64,000 nt of DNA. Source: Zhongshania aliphaticivorans. GTDB taxonomy: Bacteria > Pseudomonadota > Gammaproteobacteria > Pseudomonadales > Spongiibacteraceae. Below, piece by piece: positions 26,966 to 35,742 of the stretch. Position 1 is the stretch's first letter, and every line of letters starts with the position of its first letter. The notes under the pieces were generated by a model. It was not told the origin of the DNA, did not search any database, and was given only the letters and a program-made list of their open reading frames with translations. The translations under genes and the position numbers were made by a program. The DNA lies in the NCBI RefSeq assembly GCF_902705875.1, contig NZ_CACSIK010000001.1:1605994-1669993 (forward strand), in the 5' to 3' direction.

Positions 26966-27841
26966 ATGAATGACAGGTCGCGAATACTAGGTCACGCTCT
27001 ATGGTGGCAGCTTACGTGGCCTGTGATTGCGGCTGGTATTGTTGTTTTGTTAAGCGCTTGCAGCTCTCCATCTCAGCGTATTTACAAAATGGCCAGCGGG
27101 TATGGGATGGAGCAGCTAACCATACGTGGCAACCCTTTTCAGCATGTTGCGTATCTTAAAATGGCGCAGGTTGAGAGCCAGCGCTTACATGTTTATATTG
27201 AAGGTGACGGCAGGCCGTGGCTTTATGGCAGAGAGATTGCTGAGGATCCCACCTCGCTCAAGCCCTTAGCGTTGACGCTGGCCAATCTTGATGCTGAAAA
27301 TGTGCTTTATCTTGGCCGGCCCTGTTATATGGGCTTTGCTAATAGTGGTGTTTGTGAAAAAAAATATTGGACATCAGCGCGGTATGCCGCAGAGGTTGTC
27401 GCTAGTATGTCGACGGCACTTAAGGCTGTGCTTGATGAGCTTGACGTAAAAAGTGTTCATTTAATTGGCTATAGTGGCGGTGGTAGCTTGGCCATGTTAA
27501 TGGCGACTGAGCCATTTTTGTCTGCAGTTCCATCAATTGAAAAGGTGGTCACTATTGCGGCAAATTTGAATGTTGATGCGTGGACACAACATCATAATTA
27601 TTTGCCGTTGAATGAGTCACTTGATCCCTCTCTGCAAACATACCCAAACACAGTATCATTTTTACATTATGCTGGTTCAGCGGATAAAAATATCCCAGCA
27701 AGTCAGCTTCTAGACTTTGTAGCAGAGCAGGGTGGTAGCCATAAGATTTTAGCTGATGTAGATCACAATTGTTGCTGGGCGCAACGATGGCCAATGTTGT
27801 TACCACAAGTATCTATTCCTATATCGGGGCAAGCGCAATGA
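26966..27841 (+). CDS. Lipoprotein alpha/beta hydrolase
   Basis: 291 residues: a membrane-targeting N-terminus with lipobox LLSAC (Cys32), then an alpha/beta-hydrolase fold. The nucleophile elbow is GYSGGGS, with a likely catalytic His in DVDHNCCW; the acid is probably the Asp of YAGSADKNI. Extra cysteines occur at GRPCYMG, GVCEKK and HNCCW. Substrate is unknown (esterase or peptidase possible). The stop overlaps the kinase start as ATGA, so the two are translationally coupled. Confidence 0.82.
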   Translation: MNDRSRILGHALWWQLTWPVIAAGIVVLLSACSSPSQRIYKMASGYGMEQLTIRGNPFQHVAYLKMAQVESQRLHVYIEGDGRPWLYGREIAEDPTSLKPLALTLANLDAENVLYLGRPCYMGFANSGVCEKKYWTSARYAAEVVASMSTALKAVLDELDVKSVHLIGYSGGGSLAMLMATEPFLSAVPSIEKVVTIAANLNVDAWTQHHNYLPLNESLDPSLQTYPNTVSFLHYAGSADKNIPASQLLDFVAEQGGSHKILADVDHNCCWAQRWPMLLPQVSIPISGQAQ

Positions 27842-29460
27842 CTGACAATGATAAAACCAAAATTGCTCATAGTGATGTGCAGGAGCAGGATGATACGGAG
27901 TTAGACGAATCGTTATTTGATGTTGATGATAGTCTTGCTTGCGGAGATAGTTCTCTCATCATCGATAATATTACCGAGCTGTCTTCCTCGAGTGCTGGTG
28001 CAATAGATCTCAATGTGGATGAAGTTGTGGACCTGACGATTTTAGGTGCAGACAACTTGGAACTTGACGAGGGAACCATCGTTGATAGCAAGATCGACAG
28101 TGATGACGATTCGGTTATTAACTTTGACGATGATGCCACTGTTGTTACTACAAATAATGATGCTACTGCAATTATCCCCAATACAGAGAGTGCCGTCTCT
28201 GCGAGTGGCTCAGGTTTTAAGGTGGGTGATTTACTTAAAGACCGTTTCCGGCTAGAAAAAATGTTAGGTGAAGGGGGGATGGGTGCGGTTTTTCTTGCGG
28301 TGGATCAGCGGAAAGTTGAGGCTCGGCATCACGACCCTTATGTTGCAATTAAATTAATCAGCGGTGAATTCTCCCAAGACCCGCTTGCGTATATAGCATT
28401 ACAGCGAGAAACCGATAAATCTCAGAAATTGGCTCACCCGAATGTGATTACTGTCTACGATTTTGATCGTGATGGTGATGTGTTTTTTATGACCATGGAG
28501 GCATTAAAAGGCCGTACTTTAGATTCTGTGATTAAGGAGGATAACCGTAGTCGCGCTCAAGCTATTGAATATATTAAGGCCCTAAGCCTAGGGCTTGCTT
28601 ATGCGCATCAACGCAATATTGTACATTCAGATGTTAAGCCACCAAATATATTTGTCACTGACGATGGGGTGTTAAAAGTCTTAGATTTTGGCATTGCTCG
28701 GGCATTGTCTGCGGGGCTGGGTACGGTGCAAGACGTCGTTGATGAGGTAGTGGGGTTAACACCGGCTTATGCTAGCTGTGACATGTTTGAAGGTGCTAAG
28801 CCCGATCCCGCTGATGATGTATATGCCATTGGTATCATTGCCTACCAGCTACTGACTGGCAGCCACCCCTTTGATCGAAAAAAAGCTACCGTTGCCCGTG
28901 ATGCGGGTATGCAAGCTAAGCGCATTAAAGGTATTCCAGCATATCAATGGAAGGCAATAGCAAAGGCCTTGAGTTTTGAGCGAACAGAGCGCTGGCAAAA
29001 TGCTGACCAGTTTTACAGGCAGTTTAGCGGTGCCGGTCGCAGGGTTAAACAGCTTGGTATTGCATTATTAGCTGTTGTCATCACGTTTACTGCTTACTTG
29101 AGCCTTTATAGCCCGGAAGCTGGCCCAGAAATTCCTTTTGAGGCCTTGTCTGCTGATGTACAGCAAAAACTTGTCAATGATTTGAGGGAGGCCGACCAGG
29201 CGCTTCAATTTTCGGATGTTAACGGTGCTTTGTTTTATTTAGATCGCGCTTATGCTTTACACCCAAGAAATTACGATGTTATGGAAAAGCTGAACTTGGT
29301 TGTAGAGGATATCGTCGGTACATTCGGAGCCGCAAACACCCCCGAAGGTATTGCCATGGGTATTGCCCAGCTCGATGAGCTTTTGAAATACGATTCTCTG
29401 GCACAAAATGCTAAATTGCTTACACTTAAAAATAACTTGCAAGCAAAGCGAGCGCAGTAA
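27838..29460 (+). CDS. Transmembrane Ser/Thr protein kinase (PknB-like)
   Basis: 540 residues from the ATG at 27838. A very acidic, Asp-rich N-terminal region (1-125) precedes a Hanks-type kinase domain (about 134-395): Gly loop GEGGMG (144-149), VAIK Lys172, catalytic loop HSDVKPPN (263-270, Asp265), DFG 283-285, and a DVYAIGIIAYQLLTG helix. The usual HRD arginine is Ser264, so this is a non-RD kinase. One membrane helix (about 406-424) follows, then about 115 periplasmic residues with a TPR-like helical pair. It ends the FHA-caspase-barrel-hydrolase-kinase cluster; a 13-bp terminator hairpin follows. Confidence 0.92.
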   Translation: MTDNDKTKIAHSDVQEQDDTELDESLFDVDDSLACGDSSLIIDNITELSSSSAGAIDLNVDEVVDLTILGADNLELDEGTIVDSKIDSDDDSVINFDDDATVVTTNNDATAIIPNTESAVSASGSGFKVGDLLKDRFRLEKMLGEGGMGAVFLAVDQRKVEARHHDPYVAIKLISGEFSQDPLAYIALQRETDKSQKLAHPNVITVYDFDRDGDVFFMTMEALKGRTLDSVIKEDNRSRAQAIEYIKALSLGLAYAHQRNIVHSDVKPPNIFVTDDGVLKVLDFGIARALSAGLGTVQDVVDEVVGLTPAYASCDMFEGAKPDPADDVYAIGIIAYQLLTGSHPFDRKKATVARDAGMQAKRIKGIPAYQWKAIAKALSFERTERWQNADQFYRQFSGAGRRVKQLGIALLAVVITFTAYLSLYSPEAGPEIPFEALSADVQQKLVNDLREADQALQFSDVNGALFYLDRAYALHPRNYDVMEKLNLVVEDIVGTFGAANTPEGIAMGIAQLDELLKYDSLAQNAKLLTLKNNLQAKRAQ

Positions 29461-29465
29461 TACCT

Positions 29466-29508
29466 AAAAAGGCGGATAAGCCCCTCTTGCCAGTGTATCC
29501 GCCTTTTT
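29466..29508. terminator. Bidirectional terminator between kinase gene and cysK
   Basis: A perfect 13-base inverted repeat (29466-29478 against 29496-29508) has an A5 run on one side and T5 on the other, with a 17-base loop. It serves the plus-strand kinase gene and the minus-strand cysK. Confidence 0.88.
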
Positions 29509-29511
29509 GTT

Positions 29512-30474
29512 CTAAGCCTCGATCTCTGTAAATGCGCCTTCAAATAAGGCTGAGCTTAAATAACGCTCCGCCGAATCAGGTAGAATAACCACCAGAGTTT
29601 TACCTTCATTTTCTGGGCGTGCGGCAACACGCTCAGCCGCCGCCATAGCCGCACCGCTAGAAATTCCTACTAAAATGCCTTCTTCTTTCATGAGCCTGTG
29701 GGCCCATTGCATGGCTTCGCTATCGCTAACCGCCTCGACAAGATCAACCATGGTTAAATCAAGGTTGTCTGGTAAAAAACCAGCACCAATACCCTGAATT
29801 TTATGAGGGGCATGACTGGGTTCTGTTCCACTAAGGGCGCTGCGGATAAGGGTTGAGGACTCGGGTTCTACTGCGACAGTGGTAATGGCTTTACCACAGG
29901 TGTTTTTAATGTAACGGGATATTCCTGATAAAGTGCCGCCAGTACCCACGCCGCTAATGAGAATGTCGATAGCTCCATCGGTATCTTGCCATATCTCTGG
30001 GCCGGTGGTTTGTTCATGAATGGCTGGGTTGGCAGGGTTGCTAAATTGCTGAGGCATAAAGTAGCGCGTTGGGTCGCTGGCAACGACAGACTCAGCTGCT
30101 GCAATCGCCCCCTTCATTCCTTTGCTACCATCGCTGAGAATTAGCTTGGCACCTAGTGCAAGGAGCACCTTACGCCGTTCAATGCTCATGGTGTTAGGCA
30201 TGGTAAGTGTAATGGGGTAACCCCGAGCCGCAGCAACAAAGGCGAGAGCGATTCCAGTGTTGCCACTGGTCGGCTCTACAATTTCCATACCTGGTTTTAA
30301 GAGTCCATCTTGCTCTGCTTGCCAGATCATATTTGCGCCAATTCTGCATTTCACGCTATTGGCAGGGTTCCTACTCTCCATTTTGACTAAAATATTATGT
30401 TGGCTTATACGGTTTAGTTTAACCAAGGGGGTATTACCAATACTGAGGCTAAGATCGTTAAATGGTGCAGGCAT
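29512..30474 (-). CDS. cysK: Cysteine synthase A (O-acetylserine sulfhydrylase)
   Basis: PLP enzyme joining O-acetylserine and sulfide to make cysteine. It closely follows Cys[17 protein letters not shown] with PLP Lys42, [32 protein letters not shown], the phosphate loop [10 protein letters not shown], and [13 protein letters not shown]. The ATG at 30474 gives 320 residues and has GGAG 7 bases upstream; in-frame starts further up (30486, 30564) lack a ribosome site and would add non-homologous residues. Confidence 0.95.
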   Translation of the reverse strand: MPAPFNDLSLSIGNTPLVKLNRISQHNILVKMESRNPANSVKCRIGANMIWQAEQDGLLKPGMEIVEPTSGNTGIALAFVAAARGYPITLTMPNTMSIERRKVLLALGAKLILSDGSKGMKGAIAAAESVVASDPTRYFMPQQFSNPANPAIHEQTTGPEIWQDTDGAIDILISGVGTGGTLSGISRYIKNTCGKAITTVAVEPESSTLIRSALSGTEPSHAPHKIQGIGAGFLPDNLDLTMVDLVEAVSDSEAMQWAHRLMKEEGILVGISSGAAMAAAERVAARPENEGKTLVVILPDSAERYLSSALFEGAFTEIEA

Positions 30475-30680
30475 AGAGGGCTCCATAGTTGTTGAATGTG
30501 GCGAATAAGCCTTAAAAGTGATAAAAAAGAGGCTAAATTCATGAAGTTTATCCAAGTGACACACTATAGCTGGCCTGATTTGTAATTGCCTTATAATGCT
30601 AGCTTGGGTAGTCTGCTGCGCAGTCTTTTTAAACTTCGCCTTGTTTATAGCTAGTGCGACATCTTTACTAGGAAAAAGAA

Positions 30681-31529
30681 ATGAAATTTACCGGCACCGA
30701 TAACTATGTTTCCACTGACGACCTAAGCATGGCTGTGAATGCGGCAGTGGCTTTAAAACGACCATTACTTATTAAGGGTGAGCCGGGCACAGGAAAAACC
30801 TTATTAGCAGAGGAGGTTGCGGCTTCTTTGGGTATGCCGCTGATTCAGTGGCATATTAAATCGACTACCAAGGCGCAGCAGGGCTTGTATGAATATGATG
30901 CCGTTTCTCGCTTACGTGATTCTCAGCTAGGAAATGAAAAAGTTAACGATATAAGCAATTATATCCGTCGTGGCAAGCTTTGGGAGGCTTTTGATGCAGA
31001 TGAGCAAGTGGTGTTGCTCATTGACGAAATAGATAAAGCAGATATTGAGTTCCCTAATGATTTACTCGTTGAATTAGATCGTATGGAATTTTTTGTTTAT
31101 GAAACGGGCGAGACCGTAAAAGCGAAAAAACGGCCGATCATCATTATCACCAGTAATAATGAAAAAGAGTTGCCAGACGCCTTTTTACGTCGTTGTTTCT
31201 TCCATTTTATTACCTTCCCAGATCGTGAAACCATGCAGAAAATTGTTTCTGTTCATTACCCAGACGTTTCCAAGCAGTTGGTTGCAGAGGCAATGGAAGT
31301 GTTTTTTGAAATTCGCCAAATTCCGGGTTTAAAGAAAAAACCATCCACATCTGAATTGATTGATTGGCTGAAATTGCTAATGGCAGATGAGATTCCCGAT
31401 GAAATTCTAAAGAATCGTGATGCGAGTAAAGCAATACCGCCGTTATACGGAGCGCTGCTTAAAAATGAGCAAGATGTTCATTTGTTAGAGCGTCTTGCAT
31501 TTATGCATCGTCGTGAGAGCCGCGGCTAA
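30681..31529 (+). CDS. MoxR-family AAA+ ATPase
   Basis: 282 residues, AAA+ of the MoxR clade: Walker A GEPGTGKT (33-40), Walker [13 protein letters not shown], sensor 1 [19 protein letters not shown], and a C-terminal lid. MoxR ATPases work as chaperones that mature metal-cofactor or envelope enzymes together with a VWA protein. The next gene, one base after the stop, is exactly that partner. No target enzyme is encoded beside the pair. Confidence 0.92.
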   Translation: MKFTGTDNYVSTDDLSMAVNAAVALKRPLLIKGEPGTGKTLLAEEVAASLGMPLIQWHIKSTTKAQQGLYEYDAVSRLRDSQLGNEKVNDISNYIRRGKLWEAFDADEQVVLLIDEIDKADIEFPNDLLVELDRMEFFVYETGETVKAKKRPIIIITSNNEKELPDAFLRRCFFHFITFPDRETMQKIVSVHYPDVSKQLVAEAMEVFFEIRQIPGLKKKPSTSELIDWLKLLMADEIPDEILKNRDASKAIPPLYGALLKNEQDVHLLERLAFMHRRESRG

Positions 31530-31530
31530 T

Positions 31531-32706
31531 ATGTTAGTACAATTTTTCTTAGGATTACGTAATGCCGGTATCCCAGTTACCGTTCGTGAGTTACTGGATT
31601 TAATTGCGGGATTAGAGTCACGGCTGGCCTTTATTAATGTGGATGAGTTCTACCAGCTTGCGCGTGTGTGCATGGTTAAGGACGAAAAATACTACGATCG
31701 ATTCGATAAAGCATTTGCGAGTTATTTTTCTGAATTGAGCTCGCTTGACGATGTTATCGAAGCGATGATTCCTGATGACTGGCTACGCAAAGAGTTTTTG
31801 AAGCAGTTAAGTGATGAAGATAAGGCCAAAATAGAGTCTCTTGGGGGCTTAGATAAACTCATAGAGGAGTTTAAAAAGCGCCTTGAAGAGCAGAAAGAGC
31901 GTCACGCTGGCGGTAATAAATGGATTGGTACCGGCGGCACCTCGCCCTACGGACACAGTGGCTATAATCCAGAAGGAATTCGAATCGGCGGAGAAAGTAA
32001 GAACAAGAAAGCCGTGAAAGTCTGGGAGCGCCGTGACTTTAAAAATTTAGACGACAATGTTGAGCTTGGCACCCGAAATATCAAGGTAGCACTTCGACGA
32101 TTACGTAAGTTTGCTCGTACTGGTGCGGCGGAAGAGCTTGATATTAATGACACGATATCGTCAACAGCAAAAAATGGTGGGATGCTTGATTTAAAAATGG
32201 TCCCCGAGCGGCACAATGCGGTCAAGGTGCTATTGTTTTTTGATGTGGGAGGTTCAATGGACCCCCATATCCGTGTTTGTGAAGAATTATTCTCTGCGGC
32301 TCGAACTGAGTTTAAGCATATGGAATATTATTATTTTCACAACTATATTTATGAATCGGTCTGGGATAATAACATCCGCCGTCATTCTGAACGTATTCAA
32401 TTACTTGATATTCTTCATAAATATAGCTCTGATTATAAAGTGATTTTTGTCGGTGATGCTTCAATGTCACCTTACGAGATTGTTCAGCCAGGTGGCAGTG
32501 TAGAGCATTGGAATGAAGAGTCTGGTGAGCTATGGATGCGTCGCCTACGGGAAACCTATGAAAAAGTCGCGTGGTTAAATCCCGTCCCGCCGCAGGATTG
32601 GAATTGGACGCAGTCGATTAAATTGGTTGAGCAACAGATGGAAGGTCATATGTACCCTATGACTCTTGGTGGTCTGGAGCAGGCAATGGCTTATTTGGCA
32701 AAATAA
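31531..32706 (+). CDS. CoxE-like VWA-domain protein
   Basis: 391 residues from the ATG at 31531. The N-terminal part is helical (LGLRNAGIPVTVRELLDLIAGL), a charged Gly-rich linker (GGNKWIGTGGTSPYG) follows, and a C-terminal von Willebrand A domain carries MIDAS FFDVGGSMDPH (Asp-x-Gly-x-Ser) and a later VFVGDASMSPYE. It is cytoplasmic by sequence. It is paired with the MoxR ATPase with a one-base gap, so translation is probably coupled. Its 3' end lies inside a perfect hairpin. Confidence 0.9.
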   Translation: MLVQFFLGLRNAGIPVTVRELLDLIAGLESRLAFINVDEFYQLARVCMVKDEKYYDRFDKAFASYFSELSSLDDVIEAMIPDDWLRKEFLKQLSDEDKAKIESLGGLDKLIEEFKKRLEEQKERHAGGNKWIGTGGTSPYGHSGYNPEGIRIGGESKNKKAVKVWERRDFKNLDDNVELGTRNIKVALRRLRKFARTGAAEELDINDTISSTAKNGGMLDLKMVPERHNAVKVLLFFDVGGSMDPHIRVCEELFSAARTEFKHMEYYYFHNYIYESVWDNNIRRHSERIQLLDILHKYSSDYKVIFVGDASMSPYEIVQPGGSVEHWNEESGELWMRRLRETYEKVAWLNPVPPQDWNWTQSIKLVEQQMEGHMYPMTLGGLEQAMAYLAK

Positions 32707-32714
32707 GCCATTGC
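32683..32714. repeat. Perfect 14-bp inverted repeat spanning the VWA stop codon
   Basis: GCAATGGCTTATTT (32683-32696), a 4-base loop, then AAATAAGCCATTGC (32701-32714). The stop TAA lies in the right arm. It sits between convergent genes and may act as a bidirectional terminator or 3'-end stabiliser, though no T-run follows on either strand. Confidence 0.8.
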
Positions 32715-32721
32715 CATTGGT

Positions 32722-33489
32722 TTAGCGGCCCAAGAAAGCTATAAGAGCGGCCGTAATGGCGACATTTAGGGACTCAACGCCGTTGTGCATTGGTATTTTC
32801 AACATGGTGTCGCAATTCGCCGTTATCGCTTTACTTACACCGTCTGTTTCATTGCCCAAGATGTATATTTGGCTTTGATTTGAATCATTGTCAAATATCG
32901 ACTGTTTTGCGTGAGAAGATAGGCCGTAAAGCGCTGCGCCGTCAGCCTGCATTCTCAATAACTCCTGAGCTAGATTTTCACAATAGAATAAAGGGGCGCG
33001 AAAAAGTGTTCCAGCGCTAGCTTTGATCACCAGGGCGTTTAAAGGCGCACCGCCTTTTCGGGGCAAGATGATACCGTCAATACCGCTTGCCGCAACAGTT
33101 CGAATAATCATGCCCATATTTTGCGGATTAGTAATTCTATCTAATGCTATATAGCGTCGTTTGTTATTGCTTAGTTCAGTTTTCGTTATCGTAGAGGTGG
33201 GCTGGTAGGCGCTGAGTTGTAAGTCTGCGGCGATGCCTTGGTCTTGTTTACCGTTTTTTGAAATGCGTGATAGGGCTTTGCGATCATGTATTTCAATGTC
33301 GATTTGACGTTGTTCGGCGAGTGTTTTTATTTCGCGAATAATCCCGTCTTCTCTGTTACTACTTGCAAGATGTAATTTATAAATAAGTATGGCGGGGTCT
33401 TGCAGTGCTTCTAGGACCGGTTTGCGACCATATATTGTTAATAGCTGGTCAAAAAAAGCTTTGCGTTGCTGGTATTGAGAGTCGCTCAT
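32722..33489 (-). CDS. TrmH-family RNA 2'-O-methyltransferase
   Basis: 255 residues with an N-terminal substrate-binding domain (YGRKPVLEAL) and a SpoU knot domain: motif 1 LDRITNPQNMGMIIRTVAASG, motif 2 YILGNETDGVSK, and motif 3 IPMHNGVESLNVAITAAL. It uses SAM to methylate a ribose in rRNA or tRNA. It could be RlmB (23S G2251), but divergence in the N-terminal domain keeps the target open. It converges with the VWA gene. Confidence 0.85.
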   Translation of the reverse strand: MSDSQYQQRKAFFDQLLTIYGRKPVLEALQDPAILIYKLHLASSNREDGIIREIKTLAEQRQIDIEIHDRKALSRISKNGKQDQGIAADLQLSAYQPTSTITKTELSNNKRRYIALDRITNPQNMGMIIRTVAASGIDGIILPRKGGAPLNALVIKASAGTLFRAPLFYCENLAQELLRMQADGAALYGLSSHAKQSIFDNDSNQSQIYILGNETDGVSKAITANCDTMLKIPMHNGVESLNVAITAALIAFLGR

Positions 33490-34048
33490 TGAGGTTTTTT
33501 TGCCTTTTCGAGATAGCGTTATAGCTTATATGCCCTTTGTGTGAAAACAAGCGTGTTTAAGGGCGTGTTGCGATGGTGAGAAGTGAGATTACATTATTAG
33601 CTGGGTTTGTTTATACATGTAAGCCTGCGTTTGGCCATTGTACTTAATAATAGTGTCCTAAGTGGCAGTTTTCGTCGGTCGAATTTTTTATCCTGTGATG
33701 GGTATATCAAATAAAAGCTACTCCTTAATGTGTTTTTTGTTTGGTCTTACATAAGTCTCGCATCTTTTTGGTGCTCTTGCTTTATATTTGGGCATGATTA
33801 TTGCTTATTTATTGTGCGTTTTATTTTCAGGGTTCACCATGTCACTGCTGTGATGGTAAAGAGCTTCATAATAAATAACGTTCTAATTAGATAAAATTGT
33901 TATAAATCAGAGTATTGAGGGGATTTGTTGTCCTCTTCGTATATTAGGTTTGCTTCATTTTATTTTTTAAGTGCCTTTAAGTGGGGCGTAATTGAATGCG
34001 CTTAGTTACTTTGTGGTGCACATATGATTTGTTTGGAGATGTTTTTTG
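33490..34048 (+). other. Long intergenic region upstream of amtB
   Basis: This 559-base AT-rich gap between divergent genes contains no credible reading frame or RNA gene. It holds the sigma-54-like element at 33790-33806, and within the predicted leader a small hairpin (ACCAT 33836-33840 pairing with ATGGT ending at 33857) and a GGTGCA half-site just before the ribosome site. Confidence 0.7.
33790..33806 (+). promoter_or_regulatory. Candidate sigma-54 promoter for amtB
   Basis: GGGCATGATTATTGCTT matches the -24/-12 pattern, with GG at 33791-33792 and GC at 33803-33804 at the required 10-base spacing, and a TTGCT -12 block. The base before GG is G instead of T, and one base of the -24 block differs from CACG. 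Transcription would begin about 33816, leaving a 230-base leader. Nitrogen control fits the gene, but no clear NtrC pair was seen. Confidence 0.5.
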
Positions 34049-35353
34049 ATGAAAACCGTTAAATTATGGCGGCCGGTTCACGGTATATCAGTTTTAATGT
34101 TATTGCTTGCCCCGCAATGGGGATTTTCGGCTGAGATTGATGGCGCGAATACAGCGTGGGTATTGACATCAACAGCCTTGGTTTTATTTATGACTTTACC
34201 GGGCCTAGCATTGTTTTATGGTGGCTTGGTGCGTAGTAAAAACGTACTTAGCGTCTTGATGCAGTGTTTTAGTATTACGTGTTTGGCATCTCTGCTGTGG
34301 GTCGCGCTGGGCTATACCATGGCATTTTCCGAGGGAACTGCTTTTGTTGGTGGGTTGAGTAAAGCCTTTTTAGCAGGGGTAACGGAGTCGAGTGTCAGCG
34401 GTGACATTCCAGAAACAATATTTATTATGTTTCAGATGACCTTTGCGATTATTACGCCAGCACTTATTGTTGGTGGATTTGCTGAGCGTATACGATTTTC
34501 TGCCGTTATGGTGTTTTCAGCACTGTGGCTATTGGCTGTTTACGCGCCGGTTACCCATTGGGTCTGGGGTGGTGGATGGTTGGCAGAGATGGGCTTGCTG
34601 GACTTTGCCGGTGGCACGGTAGTGCATATTACAGCCGGTGTAGCTGCGTTGGTGGCGGCCTTGGTATTAGGCAAACGGCAGGGTTTTGGTCAAATGGCGT
34701 TGCCGCCACATAACTTAACCATGACGTTTATTGGTGCGGGTATGCTTTGGGTGGGATGGTTCGGTTTTAATGCCGGAAGTGCGCTTGCAGCTAATGGCGA
34801 CGCTGGCATGGCAATGTTGGTGACTCACCTCTCTGCGGCGGTTGGCTGTTTAACGTGGTCGTTTATTGAGTGGGTGCGCTATGGTAAACCAAGTGCTTTG
34901 GGTGCGGTAACTGGTATGGTCGCTGGCTTGGGGACGATCACGCCGGCATCGGGTTATGTTGGCCCTGCAGGTGCAATGGTAATCGGTTTAAGTGCCGGTG
35001 TAGTGTGTTTTTACTGTACTTTGTGGATTAAGCAGGTCTTTAAAATTGATGACTCATTAGATGTTTTTCCCGTCCACGGTGTCGGTGGTATATTGGGGAC
35101 TTTTATGGCGGGTATTTTTGCCAGCAGTGAACTAGGCATTTTTAGCGGCCAAGGGCTTGCCGAAGGCGTGACAATTGCTTCCCAGCTTAAGGTGCAACTC
35201 ATTGGCATTGGGGCAACGTTTGCGTACACAGCCGTAGTCAGTTGGGTTCTATTTATGGTGATAGATAAATTTATAGGCTTGCGGGTTTCATCAGATGAAG
35301 AAGCGCAGGGCTTGGATATTACTTGTCACAACGAAGTAGGCTACGATTTATAG
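34049..35353 (+). CDS. amtB: Ammonium transporter AmtB
   Basis: 434 residues with a cleavable signal peptide (to about FSA, residue 27) and about 11 membrane segments. Family marks: FYGGLVRSKNVLS, the twin pore histidines in THWVWGGGWL and FPVHGVGGILGT, and DFAGGTVVHITAG. It moves ammonium across the inner membrane. The ATG at 34049 has GGAG 10 bases before. The usual PII partner gene glnK is not adjacent: the next gene is a glutaredoxin-like protein behind a terminator. Confidence 0.95.
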   Translation: MKTVKLWRPVHGISVLMLLLAPQWGFSAEIDGANTAWVLTSTALVLFMTLPGLALFYGGLVRSKNVLSVLMQCFSITCLASLLWVALGYTMAFSEGTAFVGGLSKAFLAGVTESSVSGDIPETIFIMFQMTFAIITPALIVGGFAERIRFSAVMVFSALWLLAVYAPVTHWVWGGGWLAEMGLLDFAGGTVVHITAGVAALVAALVLGKRQGFGQMALPPHNLTMTFIGAGMLWVGWFGFNAGSALAANGDAGMAMLVTHLSAAVGCLTWSFIEWVRYGKPSALGAVTGMVAGLGTITPASGYVGPAGAMVIGLSAGVVCFYCTLWIKQVFKIDDSLDVFPVHGVGGILGTFMAGIFASSELGIFSGQGLAEGVTIASQLKVQLIGIGATFAYTAVVSWVLFMVIDKFIGLRVSSDEEAQGLDITCHNEVGYDL

Positions 35354-35365
35354 TAATCTGCCGTT

Positions 35366-35399
35366 AAGCCCTCGTACTCCGTGTGCTGAGGGCTTTGTT
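35366..35399 (+). terminator. Terminator after amtB
   Basis: AAGCCCTC (35366-35373) pairs with GAGGGCTT (35388-35395) around a 14-base loop, followed by TGTT. It is a good stem with a short U-tract, and it makes any start of the next gene near 35383 unlikely. Confidence 0.75.
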
Positions 35400-35499
35400 A
35401 AATCGTTACGTGTTGTTGGCATCAATAATATTGGTCTGCTCTCATATACAAGATGATTTGGATTGTGACGACTATGTCTTTGTACCTGATGGAGATTGG

Positions 35500-35742
35500 A
35501 TGAAGGAGTTTAGGCTTTACGGCACATCTGCTTGCCATTTATGTGAGTTGGCAGAGGCTATATTAGCCCAGCTACTTGTGGAGCAAACTCATTGGCAAAT
35601 AGAGCTTATCGACATTGCCGATGACGACGCCACTCTTGAAAAATATGCGGATACAATCCCTCTTTTGAAGCGTTTTGATGGCAACGTCTTGTGCTGGCCT
35701 TTTGATACCTCTAGCGTCATGCAATTTGCTGAGGAAACCTAA
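35500..35742 (+). CDS. Glutaredoxin-like protein (DUF836)
   Basis: 80 residues with a thioredoxin fold and the CxxC-type active site SACHLCELAEAIL, followed by IDIADDDATLEKYADTIPLL. The ATG at 35500 with GGAG just upstream is preferred, because the longer frame from 35383 begins inside the amtB terminator. The stop abuts the MOSC gene ATG without a gap, so the two are probably coupled. Confidence 0.8.
   Translation: MKEFRLYGTSACHLCELAEAILAQLLVEQTHWQIELIDIADDDATLEKYADTIPLLKRFDGNVLCWPFDTSSVMQFAEET

Noticed and set aside
22962..29460. Interpretation of the FHA/kinase block as a type VI secretion regulator locus
   Set aside because: No Tss, Hcp, VgrG or ClpV gene is nearby, and the caspase, barrel and hydrolase genes do not belong to that system.
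35383..35499. N-terminal extension of the glutaredoxin-like gene
   Set aside because: It begins within the amtB terminator hairpin and adds a hydrophobic tail not expected in the family; the ATG at 35500 has GGAG.
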